Shown here: piece after piece, positions 54,579 through 62,051 of the stretch | Numbering within the stretch: the first letter of the stretch is position 1 | Layout of the letters: each line of letters begins with the position of its first letter | Origin: an uncultured Flavobacteriales bacterium | Lineage (GTDB): Bacteria > Bacteroidota > Bacteroidia > Flavobacteriales_D > Crocinitomicaceae | Direction: 5' to 3' | Assembly: GCA_943789205.1 (NCBI GenBank) | Contig: CALSTG010000001.1 | Span: 1,788,435 to 1,852,434, forward strand | Length of the DNA: 64,000 nucleotides | The notes under the pieces: generated by a model | The model's database searches: none | Told to the model about the DNA's origin: nothing | What the model saw: the letters and a program-made list of their open reading frames with translations, nothing else | Position numbers and translations under genes: made by a program

Positions 54579-55259
54579 ATGTCTTCCATTTTAATAAATA
54601 GGATTTATTCAATCATTTCCGCTTTGTTTTTATGCTTCATTATGCATTCATGCGATAATGAAGTAAGAGAGGTTAGTACATCCAATAAGTATACTCAACA
54701 GAATAAAAGTCAAATTAATTTATTATCAGATATCAATCCGGATTTTGAAAATGGGTTTGTCAATGCAGTAGTTGAAATTCCTTCAGGTACTGCAGAAAAA
54801 TGGGAGGTTAACAAAGCGTCAGGGCAGGTTTCTTGGGAAAAAAGAAACAATGTAGGCAGGGTCGTTAACTATCTGGGGTATCCAGGTAATTATGGCATGA
54901 TTCCTCAGACATGTTTAAATAAAGAAAATGGAGGAGATGGAGACCCTCTTGACATTGTTGTTTTAGGTCCTCCGTTAGAGAGAGGCACGGTTGTTCGAGC
55001 TAAAATAATTGGTATACTATACCTATTAGACAATGGTGAGCAAGACCATAAACTTATAGCAGTAGCTCCAAATTCTCCTCTTTATAATATCAATAGTATT
55101 GCTGAACTAAACCAAAAATATATTGGTATTTCAAGAATTTTGGAAATATGGTTTTCAAATTACAAAGGGCCTAAGAACATGATTTCAAATGGTTTTGGAA
55201 ATCTTAATCATGCCACCGAAATATTAAACTTAGCACTTGATTTGTATAACTTGAAATAG
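54579..55259 (+). CDS. Inorganic pyrophosphatase (family I) with lipoprotein signal
   Basis: A 226-aa soluble-type pyrophosphatase. All active-site positions of family I are kept: EIPSGTAEKWEVNK, YPGNYGMIPQT, the Asp triad in GGDGDPLDIVV and the segment LLDNGEQDHKLIAV. Unusually, the protein begins with a hydrophobic segment followed by a lipobox-like LCFIMHSCDNE, giving a cysteine at about residue 25, so it should be exported and lipid-anchored rather than cytosolic. That differs from the textbook cytosolic enzyme, although similar lipobox-bearing homologues are known in Bacteroidota. The first Met could be at 54579 or a later one; only this start gives a signal peptide. Confidence 0.9.
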   Translation: MSSILINRIYSIISALFLCFIMHSCDNEVREVSTSNKYTQQNKSQINLLSDINPDFENGFVNAVVEIPSGTAEKWEVNKASGQVSWEKRNNVGRVVNYLGYPGNYGMIPQTCLNKENGGDGDPLDIVVLGPPLERGTVVRAKIIGILYLLDNGEQDHKLIAVAPNSPLYNINSIAELNQKYIGISRILEIWFSNYKGPKNMISNGFGNLNHATEILNLALDLYNLK

Positions 55260-55345
55260 CTTATTTACAGTAAGTCAAGGAATTATACTTAGTCATTCAT
55301 ATTTGTGATAATTCAACAATTTCCCCTAACGCGTGTTATGGTACT

Positions 55346-56239
55346 ATGAGAGGTAAATCATGGCAACACTGGGTAGAAAATACTTTCTTCAATGTTTTTT
55401 CAGAATCTAATCGTAAAATTATTGAGCGTATTACCATCAACATATCTGTTGCAGGATTTATAATACATCTTATTTTAATTCTTGGTAAAAACTATGATGT
55501 TTTTCATTCTAGAATGGACAGTATACTACTGGCAGACCCCATTTCCGCAATTTATACCCCATTTTCAATCATTTTGATTTATGAAATTTATCTTCTGGTT
55601 CATTATTTGCCGAGGTCTTTTACAACATCAGTTTCAAAACAATTTGAAATCATATCGCTGATCGTAATTCGTAGAATATTTGGGGAAATACCTCATATTG
55701 ATCTTATGGCACCGTGGTTCAGCGCGAAGCCTAATTTACAGCTTATTTATGACCTCATTGGAATTCTAATTTTATTCTTTCTGATCTATTTATTTAATAA
55801 AAGTAGATCTAAATTGGTCAAAGGAAAACTTTCGGATAACCTCAAACGGTTTGTTAATTCTAAAAGAGCAGTTAGTTTGGTGTTACTTCCCGTTTTAATT
55901 ATAACCAGTTTATACAGCTTGTTTTATTGGATTGGATCTCAGTTAACCGGAGTTGTCGTGACTTCATCATTTCATTTAAATGCCATCTTTTATAATGAGT
56001 TCTTTACGATACTAATTCTCGCCGATGTATTTATTTTACTGCTGTCATTTCAGTACACGGAACGATACAGTCAGCTTATAAGGAATACAGGTTTTGTTAT
56101 ATGTACAATTCTTATTCGGTTGTCCTTTGCTACCGACGGATTAACCAATATCGCGCTTATTATTTCTAGTGTTCTATTCGGTCTTTTAGTGTTGAGAATT
56201 TATCAAGCTACAGAAAGTTCCTTACAACATCAGCAGTAA
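55346..56239 (+). CDS. Multi-pass integral membrane protein of unknown function
   Basis: A 297-aa protein with about six or seven predicted membrane segments (AGFIIHLILILG, SAIYTPFSIILIYEIYLL, LQLIYDLIGILILFFLIYLF, AVSLVLLPVLIITSLYSLF, FFTILILADVFILLLSF and a C-terminal LIISSVLFGLLVL). Loops contain polar clusters (RRIFGEIPHIDLMAPW) that look conserved in style, but I cannot name the family. It is a single gene, intact, between pyrophosphatase and an outer-membrane protein gene. No transport motif is visible. Confidence 0.62.
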   Translation: MRGKSWQHWVENTFFNVFSESNRKIIERITINISVAGFIIHLILILGKNYDVFHSRMDSILLADPISAIYTPFSIILIYEIYLLVHYLPRSFTTSVSKQFEIISLIVIRRIFGEIPHIDLMAPWFSAKPNLQLIYDLIGILILFFLIYLFNKSRSKLVKGKLSDNLKRFVNSKRAVSLVLLPVLIITSLYSLFYWIGSQLTGVVVTSSFHLNAIFYNEFFTILILADVFILLLSFQYTERYSQLIRNTGFVICTILIRLSFATDGLTNIALIISSVLFGLLVLRIYQATESSLQHQQ

Positions 56240-56301
56240 CAAAGTTGGTATATAATTAATTGGCACATCATTTGTTTTATTCTAGATGAATCTAAGCAAT
56301 T

Positions 56302-56852
56302 GTGAAAAAAATAACCGCTAGTTTATTATTGGTTTTATATCTCTTAATGACGCATTCTTTTTTTGCTCAAGTAAAGCCTATGTACCCTAATTTTGGGGCA
56401 CAATTGAAACTTTGTGGATTACGCAGCAGTCCAAGAGAATTACTGCCTTCCCTATATTTTAAGGGAACCCATCTTTTTAATCATAATCGACATTTTATAT
56501 TCCCTAATTTGACAGTTGGAAATTCTATTTATCCAACACTTGCCTTTGCTGGGGATAAGTCTCAAGGTGGTATTATATTAGGTGTTGAAGTACCTGTGGC
56601 TTTGGAGATGTATTATGGAAATATTGAATCTGATTATTTCTTCTTGGGTATAGGTCTAGCCGCTTGCGCATATGCCCTGAGGGAGCACGAAAGTTTTTAT
56701 GGTTTTGGCCCATATTTGGCTTTTGGAGGAGACGTATTCCAATTTGGAGAGGAGATTTTGGATGGAAGTTTGACTTTACACTTTATAACTCGGAAGCGCC
56801 TTCCTTACATTTTAATCTCGGGATTTTTTATCAAATTGGTTATGGCTATTAG
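56302..56852 (+). CDS. Outer-membrane beta-barrel-like protein (one-base frameshift)
   Basis: About 183 aa after repair. A GTG start at 56302 gives a signal peptide (ITASLLLVLYLLMTHSFFAQ) followed by alternating strand-like segments with aromatic belts (YYGNIESDYFFLGIGL, SFYGFGPYLAFGGD). The frame as read ends at 56856 with an atypical basic tail; adding one T to the run of four at 56756-56759 gives GEEIFGWKFDFTLYNS and ends HFNLGIFYQIGYGY at 56852, a canonical barrel-type C-terminus with terminal Tyr. This is the only deletion among the frameshifts of the window. Function unknown. Confidence 0.68.
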
Positions 56853-56857
56853 ATGAT

Positions 56858-57073
56858 CTAGACAAGCTTAATTTTTTGTGCGCCAACTACAATTAAATCA
56901 CCTTTAATGCATTTTGCGCGTCGCCTTAACTCAATGTCACCATTTCTAAGGACCTCTTCAGAGTCTACGATCATCTTTGCATGCCCTCCAGTTTGAGCTA
57001 TACCTAATGCTTTAAGAAGTGCTAATAATTCAATGTAGGGACCTTCTATTTTAAATTCGGTATTATTTCCCAT
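56858..57073 (-). CDS. S4-domain RNA-binding protein (YbcJ-like)
   Basis: A 71-aa S4 domain protein: [20 protein letters not shown], then [31 protein letters not shown]. The S4 alpha-L motif is complete. Stand-alone S4 proteins of this size (YbcJ/YaaA-type) bind structured RNA, probably ribosomal, but the precise role is not known. Its ATG overlaps the end of folD by 11 bases on the same strand, so the two genes are translationally coupled, an arrangement also found elsewhere for YbcJ-like proteins. Confidence 0.85.
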   Translation of the reverse strand: MGNNTEFKIEGPYIELLALLKALGIAQTGGHAKMIVDSEEVLRNGDIELRRRAKCIKGDLIVVGAQKIKLV

Positions 57074-57944
57074 TGAGTTCCATTGCTTTGAGGGTATTCA
57101 TCATCAATGAAGCAATTGTCATAGGTCCTACGCCACCAGGCACAGGAGTGATATAGCTAGCTTTTGAGGATGCGTCTTTAAAATTGACATCTCCAACAAG
57201 TCTCCATCCACGTTCTCTTGAGGCGTCATCCACTCGAGTTGTACCCACATCTATAATGACAGCACCTTCTTTAATCATATCTGCCGAAACAAATTCTGGT
57301 CTGCCAATGGCCGCTATTAATATATCTGCCTGAAGACAAAGTTCTTTAAGGTTTTTTGTTCTAGAGTGCGTTAGTGTGACTGTGCAATTTCCAGGATTGG
57401 AATTTCTACTTAGCATCATGCTGAGCGGTGTGCCTACAATATTACTTCTACCTATGATTACACAGTGTTTTCCTGAAGTTTCAATTTCATATCTGCGCAT
57501 TAGCTCAATAATCCCTGCAGGGGTAGCAGGAAGAAAGCCAGGTAGATTTAGCATCATATTTCCAAGATTCATTGGATGGAAGCCGTCTACATCTTTATTA
57601 GGGCTTATTGTATCTGTGATTTTTGTTTCATTTATATGATTAGGAAGTGGAAGCTGAACAATGAAGCCATCAATGTGATTCATCATTATTCAGTTCGCGA
57701 ACCTTATGCCAATAAAGCGTCCTCTGATATAGTGTCATCGAAATCGAATTAAGGTGCTTTCAAATCCAATCTCTTCACAAGCCTTAACCTTTGCAGTTAC
57801 GTAGGACAGAGAACCACCATCACTCCCAACAAGCACTGCGGCAAGATGTGGCGTCTTTTTACCCAATTCTTTTCTAATCGAAACTGTTTCTTGAAGTTCC
57901 TTTCTGATTTGAAGGGCTGTTTCCTTTCCATTAAGACGTTGCAT
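57063..57944 (-). CDS. folD: FolD, methylene-THF dehydrogenase/cyclohydrolase (three +1 frameshifts)
   Basis: Bifunctional enzyme interconverting methylene-, methenyl- and formyl-tetrahydrofolate. The N-terminal part (from ATG 57942-57944) has [19 protein letters not shown]; a stop follows after STLIRFR. The C-terminal part has [13 protein letters not shown], the NADP site in [18 protein letters not shown], and [15 protein letters not shown] ending ([15 protein letters not shown]). The two parts are in the same frame, and the roughly 65 bases between need three single-base deletions to read [20 protein letters not shown] and DEHIDGF: an extra A in AAA 57741-57743, at 57706 and at 57678 (plus-strand letters). 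The repaired length, about 292 aa, is exactly family-like. It is a housekeeping gene, so local read errors are more likely than decay. Confidence 0.85.
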
Positions 57945-57956
57945 GACTTTTTTTTA

Positions 57957-57964
57957 CAAAGATA
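57957..57964 (-). promoter_or_regulatory. -7 element of folD (minus strand)
   Basis: CAAAGATA on the plus strand is TATCTTTG on the minus strand, a full match to TAnnTTTG, 12 bases upstream of the folD ATG. It implies a very short leader. Confidence 0.55.
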
Positions 57965-57998
57965 ATAAGCGAAGTATTTCGAAAGGTCTAAAACATCG

Positions 57999-58006
57999 TA
58001 TCTTTG
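57999..58006 (+). promoter_or_regulatory. -7 element of the outer-membrane protein gene at 58023
   Basis: TATCTTTG, again a full TAnnTTTG match and identical to the folD element on the other strand, ends 16 bases before the ATG. A divergent promoter pair thus lies in the 78-base intergenic region. Confidence 0.55.
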
Positions 58007-58022
58007 TAAAAACTATTTAACA

Positions 58023-58616
58023 ATGAAATATTTTTTTCAACTAATTTTTGTTTTGTGTACATTCACTTATGTTGCACAAACTGAGTATGATGGTTCTGAA
58101 ATAGGTGTCGAAGTTTTTGCGGCAAGAGCTGGTTCCAATGGCGGAACGATGGGTTTTGGATTAAAGTATGCTGCAATTCTCAATAAAAACTTTGCAGTTG
58201 GCCCTTCTTTTAGGTACCACAGAACATGGAATTATTTATACAATGGTTTGTCTGGTGATGTTCCTTCAAGTGCAAGTATCTACGGTGGTGGTTTTTTCGC
58301 CCATGCCCGATATAAGGATGCTCTTTTTGGTGGAGTTGAGTTTGAACTTTTAAAAACACCGTTTAATTTTAGCCAAACTGGTGGTGAATTTAAGCCTTGG
58401 ATTGCAACGCTGTTTATTGGAGGTGGTTTTTCAAAATTGTATAATAAAGTAAGAATTAATCTAGGTGTGTTTTATGATGTGATTGACGCTGATAATAGTC
58501 CATTTCGTCCCAATTATTCAATCAGAATAAAAAATAGTGAAGGTCAAACACAACGAATTTTACCAGTAATTTATCGTATTAATTTCTTTTTCCCAATTGG
58601 TCTAAATAAAGAGTAA
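58023..58616 (+). CDS. Outer-membrane beta-barrel-like protein
   Basis: A 197-aa exported protein with signal peptide MKYFFQLIFVLCTFTYVAQ. The body alternates short amphipathic strands and Gly/Asn turns (GGTMGFGLKYAAILNK, NFAVGPSFRYHRTW, GGGFFAHARYKDALFGG, PWIATLFIGGGFSKLY) and ends with YRINFFFPIGLNK, fitting a small barrel of eight strands. No family name can be given with confidence. Only three bases separate it from bshA, so they are probably co-transcribed from the divergent promoter, although no functional link between them is known. Confidence 0.7.
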   Translation: MKYFFQLIFVLCTFTYVAQTEYDGSEIGVEVFAARAGSNGGTMGFGLKYAAILNKNFAVGPSFRYHRTWNYLYNGLSGDVPSSASIYGGGFFAHARYKDALFGGVEFELLKTPFNFSQTGGEFKPWIATLFIGGGFSKLYNKVRINLGVFYDVIDADNSPFRPNYSIRIKNSEGQTQRILPVIYRINFFFPIGLNKE

Positions 58617-58619
58617 ATA

Positions 58620-59735
58620 ATGAAAATCGGAATTGTATTGTATCCTACCTTTGGGGGGAGTGGAGTAGTGGCAACTGAGTTGGGGAAAGCACTTGCGAAA
58701 AAAGGACATGAGATTCATTTTATTACGTATTCTCAACCTGTTCGCTTGGGTGGCTTCACAGAAAATGTGTTTTACCACGAGGTTTCTGTTTCTGATTATC
58801 CGTTATTTGACTTTCAGCCCTATGAAACGGAGCTTGCAAGTAAGATGGTCGATGTGGTTAAATATGAAAAACTCGATCTTATCCATGTTCACTACGCTAT
58901 TCCTCATGCTTCAGCTGCCTTTATGGCGAAGCAAATTTTAAAAACGCAAGGGATAACAATTCCATACGTCACAACTCTTCATGGTACGGATATTACGCTT
59001 GTAGGACGAGACCCCTCTTTTGAACCAGTGATTACATTCTGTATCAATGAGTCTGACGCAGTTACAGCTGTTTCAGAAAGTCTTAAAGAAGATACCTTAA
59101 AACATTTTAATGTAAAGAATGAGATAACAGTAGTTCCTAATTTTATTGCTTTAGATAAAAAGCGTTCGGATAGTAAAATCAATAGAGGGCTGTATGCGTC
59201 GTCTGATGAAAAAATAATCAGTCATATTTCTAATTTTCGAAAAGTGAAACGTGTCGAGGATGTTATTCGTGTATTTGCTGAAACAATAAAAAAAGTACCT
59301 TCAAAACTCTTATTTGTTGGGGATGGTCCCGAAAGGTATGGTTGCGAGCAGTTATGTCGCGAATTGTCTTTGTGCGAACATATATTGTTCCTTGGAAAAA
59401 TTAGAGATACTTCCGATGTATTGGCCATATCCGATGCTTTTCTTTTGCCCTCCGAAACAGAGAGCTTTGGATTGGCAGCCTTAGAGGCGATGTCGATGGG
59501 AGTGCCCGTTGTATCTAGTAATTCTGGAGGAATCCCGGAGGTTAATAAAAATGGTTTTTCAGGCTTTTTATCAGATGTTGGTGATGTCAACGATATGTCA
59601 AAGAATTTAGTACATATTCTTTCCGAGAACAGACTTGATTCTTTTAGAGACAATGCTTTAGTTCAAGCCCAAAAGTTCACAATATCAAAGGTGCTGCCTA
59701 TGTATGAAGATATTTATACTAAATTAGTAAGGTAA
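58620..59735 (+). CDS. bshA: N-acetyl-alpha-D-glucosaminyl L-malate synthase
   Basis: First enzyme of bacillithiol synthesis, joining UDP-GlcNAc and L-malate. The 371-aa GT4 (GT-B fold) enzyme begins KIGIVLYPTFGGSGVVATE, the family signature, and continues HFITYSQPVRLGGF, LIHVHYAIPHASAA and VTTLHGTDITLVG. The nucleotide-sugar site is in FLLPSETESFGLAALEAM with EAMSMGVPVVSSNSGGIPE. The match over the whole length is strong. It indicates that the organism uses bacillithiol as its low-molecular-weight thiol, as many Bacteroidota do. Confidence 0.95.
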   Translation: MKIGIVLYPTFGGSGVVATELGKALAKKGHEIHFITYSQPVRLGGFTENVFYHEVSVSDYPLFDFQPYETELASKMVDVVKYEKLDLIHVHYAIPHASAAFMAKQILKTQGITIPYVTTLHGTDITLVGRDPSFEPVITFCINESDAVTAVSESLKEDTLKHFNVKNEITVVPNFIALDKKRSDSKINRGLYASSDEKIISHISNFRKVKRVEDVIRVFAETIKKVPSKLLFVGDGPERYGCEQLCRELSLCEHILFLGKIRDTSDVLAISDAFLLPSETESFGLAALEAMSMGVPVVSSNSGGIPEVNKNGFSGFLSDVGDVNDMSKNLVHILSENRLDSFRDNALVQAQKFTISKVLPMYEDIYTKLVR

Positions 59736-59773
59736 GCATCCAGTAATTTAATTGGATGTTCTGATTGTGCAAT

Positions 59774-60817
59774 ATGTCCTCAAAAAAGAAAATAGACAGC
59801 TGGATTTCTTCTAGAAAAAAAAGATTAGAATCTTTCAAGGCTGAAGATTTGTTTCCTTTGCTTCAGGCAGGAGATAAAAATGCATTGAGCTCTGCAATAA
59901 CACTTATTGAAAGTACCCATCCCAGTGCAAGATCGGAGGCCATCAAGCTTATTGATTTATGTGCAGCAAATCCATCTAGCTCATGGCGTATTGGTATCAC
60001 AGGTGTCCCTGGAGTTGGTAAAAGTACTTTCATTGAAGCATTTGGCGCTCAAATATTAGAGGCAGGTCATAAACTTGCAGTATTGGCAGTTGATCCATCT
60101 TCTAATGTCTCCGGTGGAAGTATCCTCGGTGATAAAACAAGAATGAATACATTATCACGAGAGGAGAATGCATTCATAAGACCCACGGCAGCCGCTGGTA
60201 ATTTAGGAGGCGTTGCAAGGAGTTCGCGAGATGCAATGCTCTTATGTGAAACCGCTGGTTTTGATATTATTCTTATTGAAACTGTGGGAGTAGGGCAGTC
60301 TGAAACAATGGTTCACGGTATGGTAGATTATTTTCTTTTACTTCTGTTGGCAGGTGCAGGCGATGAGCTGCAAGGAATGAAGCGAGGAATAATGGAGCTA
60401 GCTGATACCATTCTTATTACCAAGGCGGATTCAGGCAATGAAAAGGCATCCCAACTTGCCGCACGTTCTTATGCCAATGCTGTTCATTTATTCCCTGCTA
60501 AAGAAAGCGATTGGATAACAAACGTATTAACAACGAGTAGTATAGATAATAAGGGGCTTAGTGAGGCCTGGGAAAATTTAAAAAGCTTTTTTAATGTATC
60601 AGTGAGTAATGGCTTTTTTTTAAAGAATCGAAGGGTGCAAAATGCACGTTTTTTAAGAGAAAACTTTGCACATTTAATTCTTAATGAAATTGATTCAAAT
60701 GAGGCATTGAAAAGCTATCTAAATGTACTTGAACAAAAATTAGCTGAAGGAACGATCAATCCTGGTCATGCAGTAGATTTACTTTTCAAAAAGTACAAAG
60801 AATTTCTATTGTCTTAG
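59774..60817 (+). CDS. meaB: MeaB-type GTPase chaperone of methylmalonyl-CoA mutase
   Basis: A 347-aa G3E-family GTPase that protects and reloads B12-dependent methylmalonyl-CoA mutase. The ATG at 59774 is preferred to a TTG three codons upstream. The P-loop is IGITGVPGVGKSTFIEAFG, followed by LAVLAVDPSSNVSGGSILGD, FIRPTAAAGNLGGVAR, the Walker B-type segment IILIETVGVGQSE and guanine-specifying ITKADSGNE. The C-terminal dimerisation arm is present. Its presence implies propionyl-CoA to succinyl-CoA conversion, which fits the acyl-CoA carboxylase-type AccC and SucC in the window. It converges on the propeller gene with ten bases between stops. Confidence 0.93.
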   Translation: MSSKKKIDSWISSRKKRLESFKAEDLFPLLQAGDKNALSSAITLIESTHPSARSEAIKLIDLCAANPSSSWRIGITGVPGVGKSTFIEAFGAQILEAGHKLAVLAVDPSSNVSGGSILGDKTRMNTLSREENAFIRPTAAAGNLGGVARSSRDAMLLCETAGFDIILIETVGVGQSETMVHGMVDYFLLLLLAGAGDELQGMKRGIMELADTILITKADSGNEKASQLAARSYANAVHLFPAKESDWITNVLTTSSIDNKGLSEAWENLKSFFNVSVSNGFFLKNRRVQNARFLRENFAHLILNEIDSNEALKSYLNVLEQKLAEGTINPGHAVDLLFKKYKEFLLS

Positions 60818-60827
60818 CTTAAAAAAA

Positions 60828-62051
60828 TTACTGAACTAGAAGTTTTTTAATGTAATTGTAATCCCCAACTTTAAGGTATAAAAAGACAATTCCAGTTTTT
60901 AAATTATTAGGAATAGTTAAACCTTTTGAATGCGTCAATTCTCCCTTTTTAAGCTCATCTCCAAGTGTGCTCATGAAGAAATAATCTCCACTAATTGCCT
61001 CTGAAAAATTCAGCCTTTCACCAGGTCTTACATTATTTGGGTATACCGTAACTTTTTTTCTAATTGATTCTGATAGGTGTGACAATTCGCTAATCCTACA
61101 AAGGCCACCATTAAAAGTTCCAGCCCATAATGTATTATTACTATCGTATTTAAGACAAAGAATATGATTGTCAGTGAGGTCTGAATTTTCTGTATTCAAA
61201 TGAGTATACTGGTTTGAAGTTTTAGTTACAATACCACCAGTTTCAGTTCCTATGTAGATTTGGTCTTGCATGCCATGCTGCATACAAAGAAGGCTATTTG
61301 ATTCGATGGGACTATTATTAGCGTTGAATATATTCCAAGGTCCACCAAAGCCGTCGTCTAAAATCAATCCAGCAGCAGGAGAAATAAACCATACTTTTCC
61401 GCTACTATCAATTTGAATATCAAGCACAGAATTATCAGGCAATTCTGAGTTGATAATCGTGTGATTTGTATAATTATTATCAGCATCAAAATAAAGCAGG
61501 CCACCGTTAATAGTACCAACATACTTTGTACTTTCTCCGATACCTATTGAGGTGATATTATTGGACAATAATCCGTCATTGCTTGTAAAAGAATACCAAG
61601 AAGTCCGATCAAAAACATAAATACCTTCTGTGGTTGCGACCCAAATGCCACCTGTGTTATCAACGTCAATTGCCCTAACAAGAAAATCACCCAATCCTGA
61701 ATTTAAAGGGGTATAGTTGCTCCAAGTAATTCCATCATATTTGAATAAGCCCCCTTGAACAGTTCCTACCCACAATACGGAATCACCATCATTTTTTAAA
61801 GCGCGAATATCATCATCTAATAAACCACTATTCGTTACATTAAAAACAGTCCAGCTCGTCCCATTTTCTAACTTGGCAAGTCCTTGATCTGTTCCAATCC
61901 AAATATTTGACAAAGAAGTTTCTAAACATCTTATGGTATTAAATGGCAAAGGCGAATTTTCAGTGGTATAGCTTTGAACCAATTGTGCTTGCCCGTTAAA
62001 GGCAAGCACGATAATTGAAATGAATAAAAGAAACCTTAAGGTCTTATTCAT
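60828..62051 (-). CDS. Secreted two-component-regulator-type beta-propeller protein with T9SS sorting domain
   Basis: A 407-aa exported protein. Signal peptide FLLFISIIVLAFNGQAQ; then at least six propeller blades with the W-I/V-G-T pattern (NIWIGTDQGLAKLENG, LWVGTVQGGLFKYDG, GIWVATTEGIYVFDRT, IYIGTETGGIVT, LWAGTFNGGLCRIS), the type seen in the periplasmic sensors of hybrid two-component systems but here without a kinase or DNA-binding part. The tail (VTVYPNNVRPGERLNF) is a somewhat divergent type A sorting domain. It overlaps the lysyl-oxidase-like gene by eight bases, so the two are translationally coupled, and it may be a surface-binding partner of that enzyme. Confidence 0.85.
   Translation of the reverse strand: MNKTLRFLLFISIIVLAFNGQAQLVQSYTTENSPLPFNTIRCLETSLSNIWIGTDQGLAKLENGTSWTVFNVTNSGLLDDDIRALKNDGDSVLWVGTVQGGLFKYDGITWSNYTPLNSGLGDFLVRAIDVDNTGGIWVATTEGIYVFDRTSWYSFTSNDGLLSNNITSIGIGESTKYVGTINGGLLYFDADNNYTNHTIINSELPDNSVLDIQIDSSGKVWFISPAAGLILDDGFGGPWNIFNANNSPIESNSLLCMQHGMQDQIYIGTETGGIVTKTSNQYTHLNTENSDLTDNHILCLKYDSNNTLWAGTFNGGLCRISELSHLSESIRKKVTVYPNNVRPGERLNFSEAISGDYFFMSTLGDELKKGELTHSKGLTIPNNLKTGIVFLYLKVGDYNYIKKLLVQ

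Noticed and set aside
59735..59760. CATCCA ... TGGATG inverted repeat after bshA
   Set aside because: Six base pairs with a ten-base loop and no T-run; likely chance.
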